Assembly: GCA_003988855.1 (NCBI GenBank)
Contig: QYAI01000069.1
Location: forward strand, 62,001 to 126,000
Source: Arachnopeziza araneosa
Lineage: Eukaryota > Ascomycota > Leotiomycetes > Helotiales > Arachnopezizaceae
DNA length: 64,000 bases
Reading direction: 5' to 3'
Shown here: positions 9,435-21,356 of the stretch, piece by piece
Numbering within the stretch: position 1 is the stretch's first letter
Layout: each line of letters begins with the position of its first letter
Notes under the pieces: generated by a model
What the model was told of the DNA's origin: nothing
Database searches by the model: none
What the model saw: the letters and a program-made list of their open reading frames with translations, nothing else
Position numbers and translations under genes: made by a program

Positions 9435-11600
9435 TCACGCGTTGTTCTTCTGATTCCTCTTTCCCTCTCTCATCCGCAACATGCCCTCCCTACCCCACTC
9501 GACCTCAAGCGTCCTCTCCAGAACCTTCACCACCCCTCTCACCTGGCCCAACTTCTTCCACTTTCCCTCGGCTCTCTTTTTCCAGTGCTTGTACTGCTTC
9601 TTTCGATAACCTCTCAGCCCCTTCGTTAGAGATTTTTTGTTGCGGAGGATCTGCTTGAGGCGGAACGCGGCATGGCCGGCTTGCAGGTAGGCTTTGGAGG
9701 CTCGGCGGAGTTTGAGATGTAGGATCGCGAGGTGGGAGGTCGCGGCTTGGAGTTCGAGGTAGGTGAGCTGGCCGCCGTGGCGCTCTTGGTGGTAGATTGC
9801 CTTGATATGGGCGGGGAGACTGGGAGGCAGCTGGGAGAGAGGTGGGAAGCCGGGTTGCGTGGGGTGGGTGGCGGGTTTTGGTCGTTGGTATGGGACGGTT
9901 AGAGGTGGTGGGACTTGGGACTTGCGTACAAGTGCCTGTTTGAGTCCTCTTTTCTCTCTAGCGTTGTCTTCGTCACTGCTCTCATCATCGCTCTCTCGAT
10001 TCGTGATGAGTTGGTCAATCTGCGCTCTCATCACATTCCTCTGTAGCCACTTCATCTTTTCGGGCGAGACTCGTCCTTTTTGGGATTCTTCTTGAGAGAA
10101 ACTAGAAGATGAGGAGTAATCATTAACCTCAGATTCTGCCTCCGAACTCATATCATCTTCTTCGGATAACTGAGTTTCCATCACATTCTTTTTCAACCAC
10201 TTCATCTTTGTGGGAGAGACCCGACCGCTTCCGGTGTTTTCCTGGGAAGAATTGGAAGTCGAGGATGGGTTGATGGCCGCTGGTTCTTCCTGCGAACTTT
10301 CATAGTCATCACTCTCATAGCCACGATCGCGATTGTCACTTGAGAAGTCCTGATCGTCTTTTGCCAGTGTTTTCATCAACTTCTGCGCTACCTTGATTTC
10401 TTGCTCAGACATCCGGCATGTCTCTTCTTTGCAATTGGCCAAGTCTTCTTCGCTGCTCTCGTCATCACTCTGCTCTTGGTCGGTAGATTTAGACAACTGA
10501 GCTTCCATCACGTTCGTCTTCAGCCACTTCATCTTCGCGGGCGAAACTCGAGAACTGCCTTCATAGGTGCTGGTACGCCGCTCATCCATCTTCCGTGGCG
10601 ATGAAAATGGCATCTCATCTTCAGAGGAAGAAGAAAGTAAAGGAGAAGACGAGGAACTCAAACTCGAACTAGAGCTAGAAGGTGGATTCTTGCGGAGCAG
10701 TTTCTCACTATGAGAGGATGAAGGGTTTAAAGAGAAAGGATTTCCAACGGTTCCATCGTCGCTGGAGTATTGGCTAGTAGTGACAGGGTCGATTTTGGTC
10801 TTCTTATGTGGTGCTTCACTGTCGGAGGACGATGTAGACAAGCTGGATATTGACTCATTGAAGTCCAGGTATTTTTCGGGGCAATGCTTGCGCTTCTGGG
10901 AGGGGGCCTCATCAACGGCCATCTCCTTCTTGTAGCTGGGCTTCGTTTGACGTCTTCTTTTTTGAAGACCACTGGAACCGATCTCAGCGGAAGTCATTTT
11001 CTTTGGCAGTTTTTTGTCTGGCGAAAGAGCTTGCTTTTGCAATTTGAGAGTCGCTCGTGCAGAAGGAGTTGTAATGGTTTCTTCTACTTCACTGTTGGAG
11101 GAAATGTCGATGTCACTTGTAGCCTTGGTCTTGCTTGCGGTGAGTCTGCGAGGTAGATTCATCTTCTCCTGGGTAGTCACTTTCTCCTCAGCTTGAATGA
11201 TTTGGGAATCGGAAGAAGATTCTTCATAGTCAATTGGGTTTCGCCTCTGCGAATAAACCAGCTGTTCATTATTTGTCCTGATTTTGTGTAGCGGATCCAT
11301 TCTCTCAGGGCTGGTGAATTTGATATGATGAGGGGCAATTGGTTGAGATTGAAGACTCTTCTCGAGCTTGATAGTTGGTGCAAGCTTGACAGCATCTTCT
11401 TCGCGGTCAGCCTTCATGACTGCTTTAGGAAGTTGAACCTTAATATTGGTCTTGGGGATATTTCGAGTCTTGTTTTTGCCATTTCTCTTCTTGGCCTTCT
11501 TCGCCTTCTTGGCGGAGGAGGTCTTGGTTGGCTGTCGGGTTGCCATATCTTCATCAGCGCTGAGCGTAGCATCAGACTGAGGTTCTTGGATGAGGTTCAT
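9435..11600 (-). CDS. Serine/acid-rich nuclear-type protein with triple motif
   Basis: Single-exon ORF of 721 residues that I do not recognise. The N-terminus is strongly basic (KKAKKAKKRNGKNKTR), typical of nuclear or nucleolar proteins. Serine/acidic tracts surround three copies of the motif RVSPxKMKWLxxNVMxxQ at about residues 350, 459 and 509 (nucleotides about 10551, 10222 and 10072, reading leftward). The C-terminal 130 residues are a basic helical domain (LPAHIKAIYHQERHGGQLTY, then KKQYKHWKKRAEGKWKKLG) with probable coiled coil. The SP sites in each repeat would suit a proline-directed kinase, which is inference. Convergent with the chromodomain gene, 229 bp away. Confidence 0.7.
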   Translation of the reverse strand: MNLIQEPQSDATLSADEDMATRQPTKTSSAKKAKKAKKRNGKNKTRNIPKTNIKVQLPKAVMKADREEDAVKLAPTIKLEKSLQSQPIAPHHIKFTSPERMDPLHKIRTNNEQLVYSQRRNPIDYEESSSDSQIIQAEEKVTTQEKMNLPRRLTASKTKATSDIDISSNSEVEETITTPSARATLKLQKQALSPDKKLPKKMTSAEIGSSGLQKRRRQTKPSYKKEMAVDEAPSQKRKHCPEKYLDFNESISSLSTSSSDSEAPHKKTKIDPVTTSQYSSDDGTVGNPFSLNPSSSHSEKLLRKNPPSSSSSSLSSSSSPLLSSSSEDEMPFSSPRKMDERRTSTYEGSSRVSPAKMKWLKTNVMEAQLSKSTDQEQSDDESSEEDLANCKEETCRMSEQEIKVAQKLMKTLAKDDQDFSSDNRDRGYESDDYESSQEEPAAINPSSTSNSSQENTGSGRVSPTKMKWLKKNVMETQLSEEDDMSSEAESEVNDYSSSSSFSQEESQKGRVSPEKMKWLQRNVMRAQIDQLITNRESDDESSDEDNAREKRGLKQALVRKSQVPPPLTVPYQRPKPATHPTQPGFPPLSQLPPSLPAHIKAIYHQERHGGQLTYLELQAATSHLAILHLKLRRASKAYLQAGHAAFRLKQILRNKKSLTKGLRGYRKKQYKHWKKRAEGKWKKLGQVRGVVKVLERTLEVEWGREGMLRMREGKRNQKNNA

Positions 11601-12678
11601 GATAGCTTAATATAGCCAAATGGGGGACAAAGAGGTTGGTGGAACGGTGTTTGTGTGGAGGGCAATAGAACTTAAAGGTGAGGAGGAGTGAATTTGAAAG
11701 GGGCAAATTGAAAGGTGAATGGAGGTGAAAAGATCGCTAACAAATACCTATGCAGGTTTCCAAAGTAGTAGGTTGTGAGTTAAATAGAATAGAATCGAGC
11801 TAAAAAGGGGAATCTGAGGTCGTGGAGTATTGTTTGCTCGTTGAAATCTCAATGTGAAAAGTCAACAAACGCCACAACGCCACAGCTTCGATGTAGATGA
11901 AGCTGAGGTAGGTTCGGCAGTGCACAGCTCAAGTACTGTAAGTAGTGAATAAAAATTGAAAGGCAGCCAGGAAAATCCGTACTATCTAGATCGCGATGCA
12001 AAAGAAGATTTCAGAAATAGTGTTTATTGATTAGTAGCTCTGCTCCTCTTTAAGCGAGATCTGTCAAAGGTGAATGAGGACAGAAGCTCGAAACCGAGGT
12101 CCCACTTTGCTGTATCCCCAGAAGAGTCGTAGGAACTCTCAAAACGTGTATTCCTAAATAATATATACCTCGAAGAATCAAGAAGTACGACGTTCCTTGC
12201 CTCCGAAGTAATGTCTGTTTTTGTTTTATAGTATTTTGTAATGGGCTCCCTTTAGTTTTCTCACAGTCACACTCCTGATATACCCCACCGAGTACCAAAG
12301 GATCTAACTTCTTTTTGAGTTCTGGAAGCACATAATGCGTGTAACGAGGAAAGAGATTTTGGTGGTTTGAAACAGTGTGTTTCAAGCAATGAAGTTGAAC
12401 GCTGAACAAGCAGGAGGAGATTTTGGAGATGGGAAAGTGAACTGCTTGCATCCTTCATAACTATAATAGTACACCTCCAACATACTACTAACGATCAACC
12501 TATGTTATACGTTTTCGTACCCCTTCCTCCTAAAAACTCCATATACCCCTAAATTTATTCTTGGATTAGCTCATTGGACTTTCTCATCACAATAAAGATT
12601 GATATACCATAACCCCTCCGCAGATATCTATAGCCTATTCACACATGAAAGCACTTCCAAACGCCCTATTTCACTCCG
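11601..12678. other. Intergenic, no gene seen
   Basis: About 1.1 kb upstream of the triple-motif gene and downstream of the small membrane protein gene. Overlapping minus-strand ORFs near 12050-12458 show no conserved features and are not called. Confidence 0.35.
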
Positions 12679-13169
12679 TCAAGCCATCAATCTAGCTCCG
12701 ACATCCCAGCGCCGCAAAGAATCGGGTACTGTCTGAGGATAGGTGATATTCGGGGTTGGGTCCACGCTCGGTGGACCAACGGCTCTTGTCATGATGGCGA
12801 GAAGGAGCCAGGTCATGATGGCCAGGAAGCCAAAGGTGTAGAAGAAGGCTAGGAATATCTTGAATAATGGTATGTCCGCTTTATCCCCAGTCAATTGAGC
12901 TTCAATGCTTGCAATGAGATTGATCAGAACTTACCAGGGAGCATTTCGGTACTTTTGGAGGCTATATTTTCCGCTTGGCTAGCGATGTGATGGTCTTTGG
13001 GAGCTGCTGATGGGGCTTTAGGTCCTATGCTTGGAACTATAGGTAGCGAAGAATGCCTGTGTAGCGATTTGGTATGCTCCGAGGACATCTCTCCGTCCGG
13101 GCCTGCTAAGTGAGGATTTTTGAGAATCGTAGGAGCTTCCAACAGCTGGGGAGCATCCGAGATATTCAT
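12679..13169 (-). CDS. Small single-pass membrane protein
   Basis: Two exons, 13169-12935 and 12899-12679, join in frame to 151 residues; the 35 bp intron is short but gives a continuous frame. The N-terminal half is polar and Pro/Ser-rich (MNISDAPQLLEAPTILKNPH). The second exon has one hydrophobic helix, about 23 residues (FKIFLAFFYTFGFLAIMTWL onward), followed by a short tail with PPSVDPTP and a possible N-glycosylation site NITY. No family recognised; probably an endomembrane or plasma-membrane protein. Confidence 0.55.
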
Positions 13170-14399
13170 CGTGACTTAAAACAACTCGAGTCGCTCAAGA
13201 AATGGCGCTGGCGAGGTGATGGATGGTAAAGTACAAGTTACTGTAAACAATTCTATTCTCGTCAAATTGAATTGAGGTTTTGGCGATGGAATTTGGGAAA
13301 CTTTCGGTGATGATGTTTCGAGGGAGGTAGTGGTTTGCCTCTGGGAGAGATCGGATGTGGTAAGTTTGATCTTGGCGGTGTTCGTGTTCAGCTGCTGTTT
13401 CAAAAAGCGGGTAGGGCGCAGCAGATGGGAGCACGAGATTTAGATTGTTTGTTTGCTCTCGCTTCGCTCCTTCCGCAAAACGACATCTCTCTTTCCACGA
13501 GCTTTAGGGTCGCATTATGTCGCTATTGCCTCAACTGAATCTGGATACATTACAGTGCTTTTAGACCACAGGAAAGATTGGAATATTCTTAGGCCCAGGG
13601 TCAAACAAGCAGAACGAGTACTGAAGGATTTTAAATCTTAGAGCCAAATCTCAGCCCAGAGCTTCAAGTAGTACCTCTAGTTGAATGGCCGCAAGATGGT
13701 GGCACGAAGGACAGGAAGTTTTAAGAAAGGTAACAAATCTATCATATAGAGATAATAATGAAGACATCATTTCATCCCAACACCTCTTTCGTTGCCTTTG
13801 GCCTAATGCCATTAGCCGTGTCAAACATGTAGACATGGATTTTGTTGAGCAGATATTCAGGTAGTATTACTTCGTTGAGGATTGAAATTCATCCCGGATC
13901 GGTATCATATATTCAAAATACATGACGAAGGTTATTGATTCTGGAGAGGAAGAATTCAAGACACGTCTCACGTCTTATAATCAAGAATCACAGATCGGTC
14001 TTGTTTTCAACCGTGTCTATGAGATCTTTATCCCTTTTATTTCCATTTTCCCTCCTTTGCTTTATTAAAGAAGGGTAATGCTTATGTCCAAAAACATTTC
14101 TTGGCTAAATAACAGAGCATATAGTTTCCCAGCCTGAGGAGCACTTGCTACCCTGCTACACCGCCACGACGTTCAGGCACAGCCACCCCCTCCTGCCTCT
14201 TCCATGTCACGATTCTTTTTGATCGATGTTGTCAAGAGCTGCGAAAATTACAGCCACTTGAGCATTATTCCCACCAAGTCGATGGATACATCATCATCCC
14301 CAGATAAGGGTCCGTATACTTTAATGGCTATCGAAAGCTCGATCAGACCACCAGGGAAATTCGAATCTTAACTCTGCTTGCTGGATCCATGGAAGGCGT
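13170..14399. other. Intergenic, no gene seen
   Basis: About 1.2 kb with scattered short ORFs on both strands and no recognisable product. It contains the promoter of the small membrane protein at its left edge. Confidence 0.3.
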
Positions 14400-15201
14400 T
14401 TGGACGGAGGAGATTTGGACTTGGACCCAAACGAGTGGTTAGATTTTAAGCTGCCAAGTATCTTTATGGAGTGTACTTGTGTCCTAGAGTCGCGAGAAGA
14501 GTACCGTATGGTTGGCTTCTTCGACATGAACGGAGCCGCAGTAGTTGAAGTACTTAAAAACGAGTTTCTTCAACGCAGAGCTTCCTCTGACCCCGGAGAC
14601 GCATTGAAGGTTTCTTGGGACCCAACTAGTTTGGTTGATATTGATAATCCAGTTGTCGCAGCTATAACTTCCGGATTCTTGCGCTCAAATAGTATAGCAC
14701 CAGACGACATTGATTGCTCGCACTCTTACGAGCTATGTAGACTGTTCCCTTTGCTGGGTCAGATGAATTTCAAAGCCACTGTGCCTCGAATTGAGACGGG
14801 TTCCTTTGCAGATATGCGTGCTGCGGCCGTAGACGGTACCAAGATTGAAAGTCAAGCTACTATGCTGAGTTAGAAGAGTGTATTTGGGTCTAGAGAGGAA
14901 AATAGGCATGATTCAACGTATCAGTCTCAATGGTTCACCGACTCAGATGCTACAGGCTCGAGTCCCCACGATATCAGGAGTCGGCGCGAGGGATACAACA
15001 ATCGATGAGGGAAGTGATACAAACGCCCTAGAGAAGAAGCTGTATGAAATGCAAAACATCACCAAGCCAACTTCATTCCTCACTGGTATCCAACATGCAG
15101 CCAGAATTGCCGATACCAAAGTACAAGGAATGATCGTGTTGATCGGTCCGGACTTGAAGGCATGCCTTGGATGGATTGATGCCGCTCTTCTCGTTGAATG
15201 A
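14400..15201 (+). pseudogene. Unrecognised locus, probably broken
   Basis: Two plus-strand frames follow each other: 14400-14873 (157 residues, including ECTCVLESREEYRMVGFFDM and AITSGFLRSNSIAPDDIDCS) and 14878-15201 (107 residues, including PTSFLTGIQHAARIADTKVQ). Both look protein-like and use codons like their neighbours, but they sit in different frames, separated by a TAG, with no convincing GT-AG intron between them. No domain is recognised. Either this is a gene with a frame break or it has an intron pattern I failed to see. No coding continuation was found at either end. Confidence 0.35.
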
Positions 15202-16067
15202 GCTTGAAACTTTTGGATGAGTGATGTCGAGGACAGTTCAGATGTAGAGAGCTTTGATATCTTCACCTTGGGCAACATCTCTTTCAAATACTCTACGAAT
15301 CTCAAGATGTTTGCTCAACGTCATTGTGCTCTGGGTTGATGGTAGAGAAAGTACAATCACAATGAAGGACTCTTCGAGCCGAGGAGCTCGTTCAGGTACT
15401 GATCGTCGCTGGGCGTGCGAGGTGGGAATCGAGATTCTGAAGTGGTGAGGACTGCTTGGTTCATGTGTTTGTTCCGCACTGGCGTGGGCCGATGAGCAAC
15501 TCGCCTCCCCTAGACATGGCAGATACGACGCTTCTCTCAAATAGGGGTACTCGCTTCGGATCTCTCTTATGCAATACAGACGATGGCCCTGAATACGCCC
15601 GGCGTGTCCACAACGCGGCGGAAATGGGGCAGACCCTAGAGAGCCGGCTCGGGCAGAATTACCCCTACTGAGTAGAGATTGAGAGACATGCGATACCCAG
15701 ATCTCTCCATTCCAAACCAGCCGCGGAGATCCGTGATTCACGCTGGATGATTAAAAAGAACCTTATTACAACCGGTCTGCTCCATCTGGCCATCTAGGTG
15801 AACCGGAGTTCTTTTTCGTTTCGTAGGGCGGCTTCTTTGTTGTTGGTTAGTACCGAAAGGATATGGAACGCTGTTTATCTGGACTAGATTGTGAGGTGGG
15901 AGAATGATAAAGGTCTAGATAAGCGAGTTGCGTATGCTATCGTTCGTGTTTAGGATTATGAGATCAGGTATGCGAGCTATATACAAAATTTGATTTCTGG
16001 TATCCAAAAAAGGGAACCCAGTATTTCCATTCCACGTGCCTTTCATAAGCAGTCATCGACCAACCAT
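15202..16067. other. Intergenic, weak ORFs only
   Basis: Overlapping short ORFs on both strands at 15238-15741 have no family features. The right part is the 3' flank of the carboxypeptidase gene. Confidence 0.3.
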
Positions 16068-17552
16068 CTAAGTCGAACTGATAACCTGTTTCATCATCGT
16101 CTGCTTAAACACCTGAAGCGCCAACGCAGGCTGATAATACGGCACCTCATGCCCAGCACCAAAGACTCTCAGCCAACTCAAGTTCCCCTGCGTCTTGAAC
16201 GTTCCACCTGCCGTTCCACCGACGGTATAAGACTGCACGGCCTTGGTCTGGAATGCTGACTGCCCACTGTAGGTCAGCGCTTCCGCAGAAGCTAATCCGC
16301 CAAACCAGTTACAGATCCAATCCGCGTCACCGGCCCAGATGAGCACCTGGATGCCGGACTGCACGACGGTGGAGAGGGTGGCGAGGAAAGAGCGCGGGTC
16401 GTCACCGGTGTTGGAGAATGCCTGGCCGGGTGCGTCGGCGCATTCTTGGTAGGTGCTCTTGGCTCCGATGGCCTTGACGACGGAGGCCGTCGTGAGGTAG
16501 GTGGTGTATGTCTCTGGCGGATATGGGTCATCGCTTGGTTCGCGGATGTCGTAGACGTCAAAGTCGCCCACTTCGGAGAGGGGTCCTTCGATGTATTGAT
16601 AGCAGGTGTTGTCAGCATTTTCGCATGCGGAATTGGTCCCGGTGATGCCGGTGCATTTCTTCAGGGCCGGGAGGCAGTATTGTGTGTATTTATTGGTGTA
16701 GCTGGTGTGTTGGGAGGCGGTGATGAGGGCCTTGTACGTGTTGTTGTATGAGAAGTCGACGTAGGCCTTTTCTTGAATCGTAGCATCGTACCACCCGTTG
16801 TTGATGCCGAGAGCGACGAGAGCGATCTTTTGTCCCGTGACGGTGCCCTTTGCGATGGCCGTGTTCTGGGTCTCAAAGTAGCTTGCGAATTCGGGTCCGT
16901 AATGTCCACCATAGGACTCGGTGAAGATGCCAAAGTCACGGTTCTCGTATTGCGGGAACTGGCCGTAGAAGGCTTGGATGAGTGTCCAGACCAGGGGAGC
17001 AGCCGTGACGGTACTGGTCACAGGGTCGGTGCCGTAGGAGAAACCAACACCGATGGGTTGATCGACATACAGCATGTTTGCGTACTGGTTGAAGGAGTAG
17101 GGATTTAGGGATGGGGTGGAGGCGCCGTTGACAAAATGGCAAGGGCCATTCTCTTGGAAGAGGCCGATCATGGAACTGCAGCCCGGTCCACCGTTGAACC
17201 AGGTGGCCAAGGGTGCGGTGGAAGCATTGTTTCGCGCCTCAAAGAACCAGAACCACATGTTCTCATTTGCTTGGATATTGATCAGCACCATGTGCTACGC
17301 AGCAAGATTGAGGAACTTACTCCCAACCGAGAGGTATCCCGAATATTGATTCACACCCGGCGTGGTCTCACAGATGCCTGAGTTGGTGACGAAATCGATC
17401 GTTGCACCTGTAGCTTCATGCTCAAAGACGGTGCGCTTGACACCGTCCCGCTCATAGAACGAGCGTTTGCCCCGGCTGTGGGGTTCGAGGTCAGCGGGTA
17501 AGGCTGAAGCAAGCCATGGCAGAGCCAGGACGGAGAGGATGGGGACGCGCAT
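16068..17552 (-). CDS. Secreted serine carboxypeptidase (peptidase S10)
   Basis: Two exons, 17552-17321 and 17269-16068, join in frame to 477 residues. A signal peptide starts the protein (MRVPILSVLALPWLASALPA), followed by a probable pro-segment. S10 landmarks are all visible: substrate-binding TWFNGGPGCSSMIG, nucleophile in FTESYGGHYGPEF, catalytic Asp in WAGDADWICNW and catalytic His in GAGHEVPYYQP. Several Cys suggest the usual disulphides, and N-x-T/S sites are present. It should release C-terminal amino acids from peptides outside the cell or in the vacuole. The other secreted peptidase here, the sedolisin at 34168, is not adjacent. No lesions seen. Confidence 0.93.
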
Positions 17553-18367
17553 CGTGCCTCGGGCTCGTATGTGTACAACGAATGGAAGCTGGCATTGGAA
17601 AGCAACGCGAGGATGGCTGGGTATTTATCATGTCCCTCGTCTGCATCTTGACATGGCCAAAACCACAAATCACAAGTGCGCAGACCACAAAGAGAAGGTC
17701 TATGATGCCCGTTCACAGGTCGAAGAGGGGCCTAGCAGAAATGAGGCAAGTGAAATTGAGCCATTAAGGCTCCTGATAGAGCACATCGGGCGCCACGCGA
17801 AGATAAGAGGCCTTGCTCAGGCCGGTACATAACAGCCGTTCATCCAGCCGTGGGTTGGCATCAGTGCCCGTTAAGCTTATATAGCGAGCAAGGTGTGCCA
17901 AGACCCCATCGTGGCCCTGAAAGGAAGCTGGTGATAGGTGCCCGGGCGGAGCGAATAAGATGAGACGCTGACCTGCCTATTGGGGCCACTCACGCGTGTT
18001 TCAAGGATGCGACGGACGATGGACAGATTGGCGAGCAGTCACCGCGAGAAATGAGCTTCCTTTCCGAGTAGAGGGCAGCGGCATCTCGACGGAGGCATGC
18101 GACTGGCGGGCAGAGGTATCTCCTATCCGAAAGTGCTGAAGGCGAAGAGAGATCAGATGGAGGAATGACTGCGAAGGACCAACCTAAGGTAGTGACACCT
18201 CCCCAAGGAGGAGTCGAGCGATGGAAGATGCACAGCTGCCCAAGAGAGGGTAGTTCGAGAATTGTTGCATGGAAGGGAGAAGAGGGAGAGGGAGGAGAAG
18301 AGGGAGAGGGAGGAGAAGAGGGAGAGGGAGGAGAAGTGGGAGAAGAGGGAGAGGGGGGAGAAGTGGG

Positions 18368-18398
<31 letters not shown>

Positions 18399-18955
18399 AG
18401 GAGATGGCGAAGGTCACATGACCTTCCCATGCAAAGGGAAGATTAGCCGAGCCATGGGATTCTTCACTTGTCCCTTGCGTCGCTGGGTTTTTCCCTTTCC
18501 ACCCCCGGGGAGATCTCCACACGCCTCCACACGTCTCTGCCAGCGAATGGCGGCCGCGTGAGCCCGTGTCGGAAGTCTCTTAGCCGGCCCAAGTGGGCAT
18601 GGGCGTGTCCATCGCTCCTTCTGCCGCCTGCCTCTCCTCGGTCCAGTGGCCTTCCGGGCCTGCGATAAAGGGGACGCGTAGCGCCTTTCCGTCATCAATC
18701 CTTCCCCTTTCCCTCTTCTTCCCCCTTCCCCCTCCCCCCTCCCCCTTCCCGCCACAGCGTCCCTTCATCACGAGGCGATGACTGGGGCTCCGGCTCGCGC
18801 TTCTTCCGTCGGGAGATACCCGATCTTCACCCTCCATATCGTGTCCAAGGTTGGAACAAGTATGAAACCCTCCCAACAACATCTGGATGATGTTGTTGCT
18901 ACACCCGTCTTCACCTTTCTTCTCTCTCTCTTTGTAATCTTTGGTGGAGGCTAAT
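17553..18955. other. Divergent intergenic region, GC-rich with purine tract
   Basis: About 1.4 kb between the carboxypeptidase (minus) and P450 (plus) starts, so it holds both promoters. It is GC-rich and contains the purine tract listed separately. Long ORFs here on both strands are low-complexity and not believed. Confidence 0.4.
18270..18405. repeat. Polypurine GA/GGA tract
   Basis: About 135 bp almost entirely of A and G on the plus strand, with imperfect 12-18 bp units (GGGAGAGGGAGGAGAAGA) ending in a GAA-type run. Such one-sided purine runs can form triplex DNA. It lies between the carboxypeptidase and P450 promoters. Confidence 0.8.
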
Positions 18956-20690
18956 ATGACTTTCCAATACCTATCGCTGGTGCTGGCGGGAGTCGCTATT
19001 CTGCTTGCGGCGGGCTGGTCCAGAGGGAAGGACGAAGATGTGCCCAGCCATCTACCGTGGGTGGGACTACAACATGGCCTCTTCTCCAAGTTGCGAACGC
19101 GCATTGCGAGTCTCGGCACGCTGTTGGAGACGATTGAGTCGGGATATCGAGAGGTCTGTCCGCTTCTCGTCTGCCCAGCTCCCCCCTCCCCCAACCCTGA
19201 CAACTACAGTACTCCAAAGAAGGACGCAGCTTCGTTCTCCCAGGTGTCGACAAGGCCATGGTCCTCGTGCCCGCAGAGTCTGCGAAATGGCTCGCCGAGC
19301 AACCGTCATCCATCCTGAATTCGGGTGCCATGCAGCGGGAGATGCTGCAGACGGATTACAGCCTGCTCAACTCGCAGATTGCTCGGAATCCCGTTCATGA
19401 TATCGTCATTCGTCGCGACTTGACGCGCCAGCTTGGCAATCTCATCCCGGACATTGAGGACGAGCTGAATGCTGCCGTGGATCGTGGCTGGGGCAGAGAT
19501 GCGGAAGAGTGGAAAGAGATATCGGTGTTTGATTCAATGATGAAGATTGTGGCCCGGACTTCCAATCGAGTCTTCGTTGGCCGCCCACTATGTACGAACC
19601 CTCTCCTCGTGAATGGCACGCGCTAATCTCCAAGAAAGGCAGAAACGAGGACTATCTAGACATCATGGCTTCGTACGCGGGAGCCGTCGCCATCTCATCT
19701 GCCATCCTTCGCATCATCCCTTCCTTTCTCAGACCCTTCCTCGCCTGGATCTGCGTCCTCCCAAACCGATGGCTGCATTATAAAGCTTCGAAATTTCTCC
19801 TTCCCTTGGTGAAAGAGCGGATGGGGGAATCAGAAACAGTACGCGGGACAAGAGACGAGCCCAACGATTTTCTGAGCTGGTACATCAACGAAGTCACAGA
19901 CCACCACGACCAGGCCGAGAAGACACCGGAGATGATCGTGTTGAGACTGATGACGGTCAACTTTGCGGCCATCCACACCTCAACCTTTACGGCAACCAAT
20001 ATCTTGTTTGACCTCTACTCATCGCCCGATGCAGATGAATACGTTTGCGAAATCCGAGAGGAGATCACAGCAGCAATGGCTTCGAATGGGGGAGTGTTGG
20101 ATAAACATGCGCTTGGCAAGTTGGTCAAAGTTGACAGTGCGATCCGCGAATCTCTTCGGATCAGTACTTTCATCACATCGGGAATGGCTCGTTTGGTCGT
20201 AGCTCCCACTGGTGTCACAATGCCAAATGGCCTCCATCTTCCTCAGGGTACGCGAGTGGGAACATCGACGTACTCGATTCATCATGATAATGATATCTTT
20301 GCGGATGCCATGACCTATGATGCTTTCCGCTTCTCAAGCAAGATCGAAAGCGTGTCAGGTGCCAACGGGTATGACCACACGAGAAGTCCAAGTTCCAGTT
20401 CTTCGGACTCGAGTACAAGTTCCCGAAGGACCAAAGACGAACTGGCAAAGGTATTGGAAGGGAAGAATCTTTCAACAGTCACCACATCGGAAACCTTTTT
20501 GAGTTTTGGCCACGGAAGACATGCCTGTCCCGGACGCTTCTTCGCCGCGATGGAGATGAAATTACTCCTTGTTTATATTATTATGAATTACGACGTCAAG
20601 CCACTCAGCGAGCGGCCAGCCAACGGATTTATGGGTGGGAATATCCTACCACCGATGAAAGCAACCATTTCGGTGAAGCGGAAGGTCTGA
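18956..20690 (+). CDS. Cytochrome P450 (ent-kaurene oxidase-like type)
   Basis: Microsomal class II P450. Exons 18956-19153, 19210-19591 and 19639-20690 join in frame to 543 residues. An N-terminal membrane helix (FQYLSLVLAGVAILLAAGW) is followed by YSKEGRSFVLPG, the I-helix region FAAIHTSTFTATNILFDLY, the ExxR motif in IRESLRIS, and the haem loop FLSFGHGRHACPGRFFA with its Cys ligand. The AAIHTST I-helix and GRHACPGRFFA loop resemble fungal ent-kaurene oxidase-like P450s, often found in secondary metabolism, but no terpene or polyketide genes are nearby and the substrate is unknown. A Ser-rich insert (SPSSSSSDSSTSSRRTK) lies before the haem loop. An in-frame ATG at 18941 is an alternative start. 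Confidence 0.9.
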
Positions 20691-21356
20691 TTTCAGCAAT
20701 TAGATATGTATAGACCATTTACACTTGGGCCTCACGAAGTGCATTATACCTTTTAATGGGTTGCAGGCGTTGATCTGGTTTGGGATAGCATAGCACATGA
20801 GGAGTGTGAACATTGATTCCTCCTCGGCGGTTCAATCGGGCGTTGATTTGAGCTTATGTATGTGTACAGAATGAATCTATTCTCATCGCCATGCAAGTAC
20901 CTCGCACCGAGGCTGTTTGCTCGCTCCCGATTGCTGAAAAGATATCTCTTGATCCTCACCGCATGTTGATCTCTGCACCACGTCCCAAATTGTCCATAAT
21001 CTTCGTCGCCTCTCCTATCTCCACCATTGAGACGTGATCCAGCTCGCCACAATCCGATCACACCCCAGCCATTGGCCCAACTGAGACGTGACATTTCGCC
21101 CTCGCGCCGAAACCTGGGCATTCAGCTCTCCACACGGCTGCGGGAGATGCACGAGGCTGCACCATTCAGAATTGCAACGAGGACAAAAAGCAATGTCTCA
21201 GCGCCTCTCGATAAGTCGAGAACCATTTGATCCGCTCTGCAAAGATGGGCGTTCGAGGCGTTCCGCTCCCGCAGCTAAAAGAAAGCCCTTCCTTTCCTTC
21301 TGGGCCAGCTTCTCCTTATCACTCCGTACTTATTAGAGTCCCATCTCTCCAGAGCC
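20691..21356. other. Intergenic, no gene seen
   Basis: About 670 bp between two co-directional genes; no recognisable element. Presumed 3' flank of the P450 and promoter of the SLATT gene. Confidence 0.35.

Noticed and set aside
17990..18522. Several long ORFs rich in Ser-Pro, Leu or Gly-Glu
   Set aside because: All are translations of the polypurine tract in different frames.
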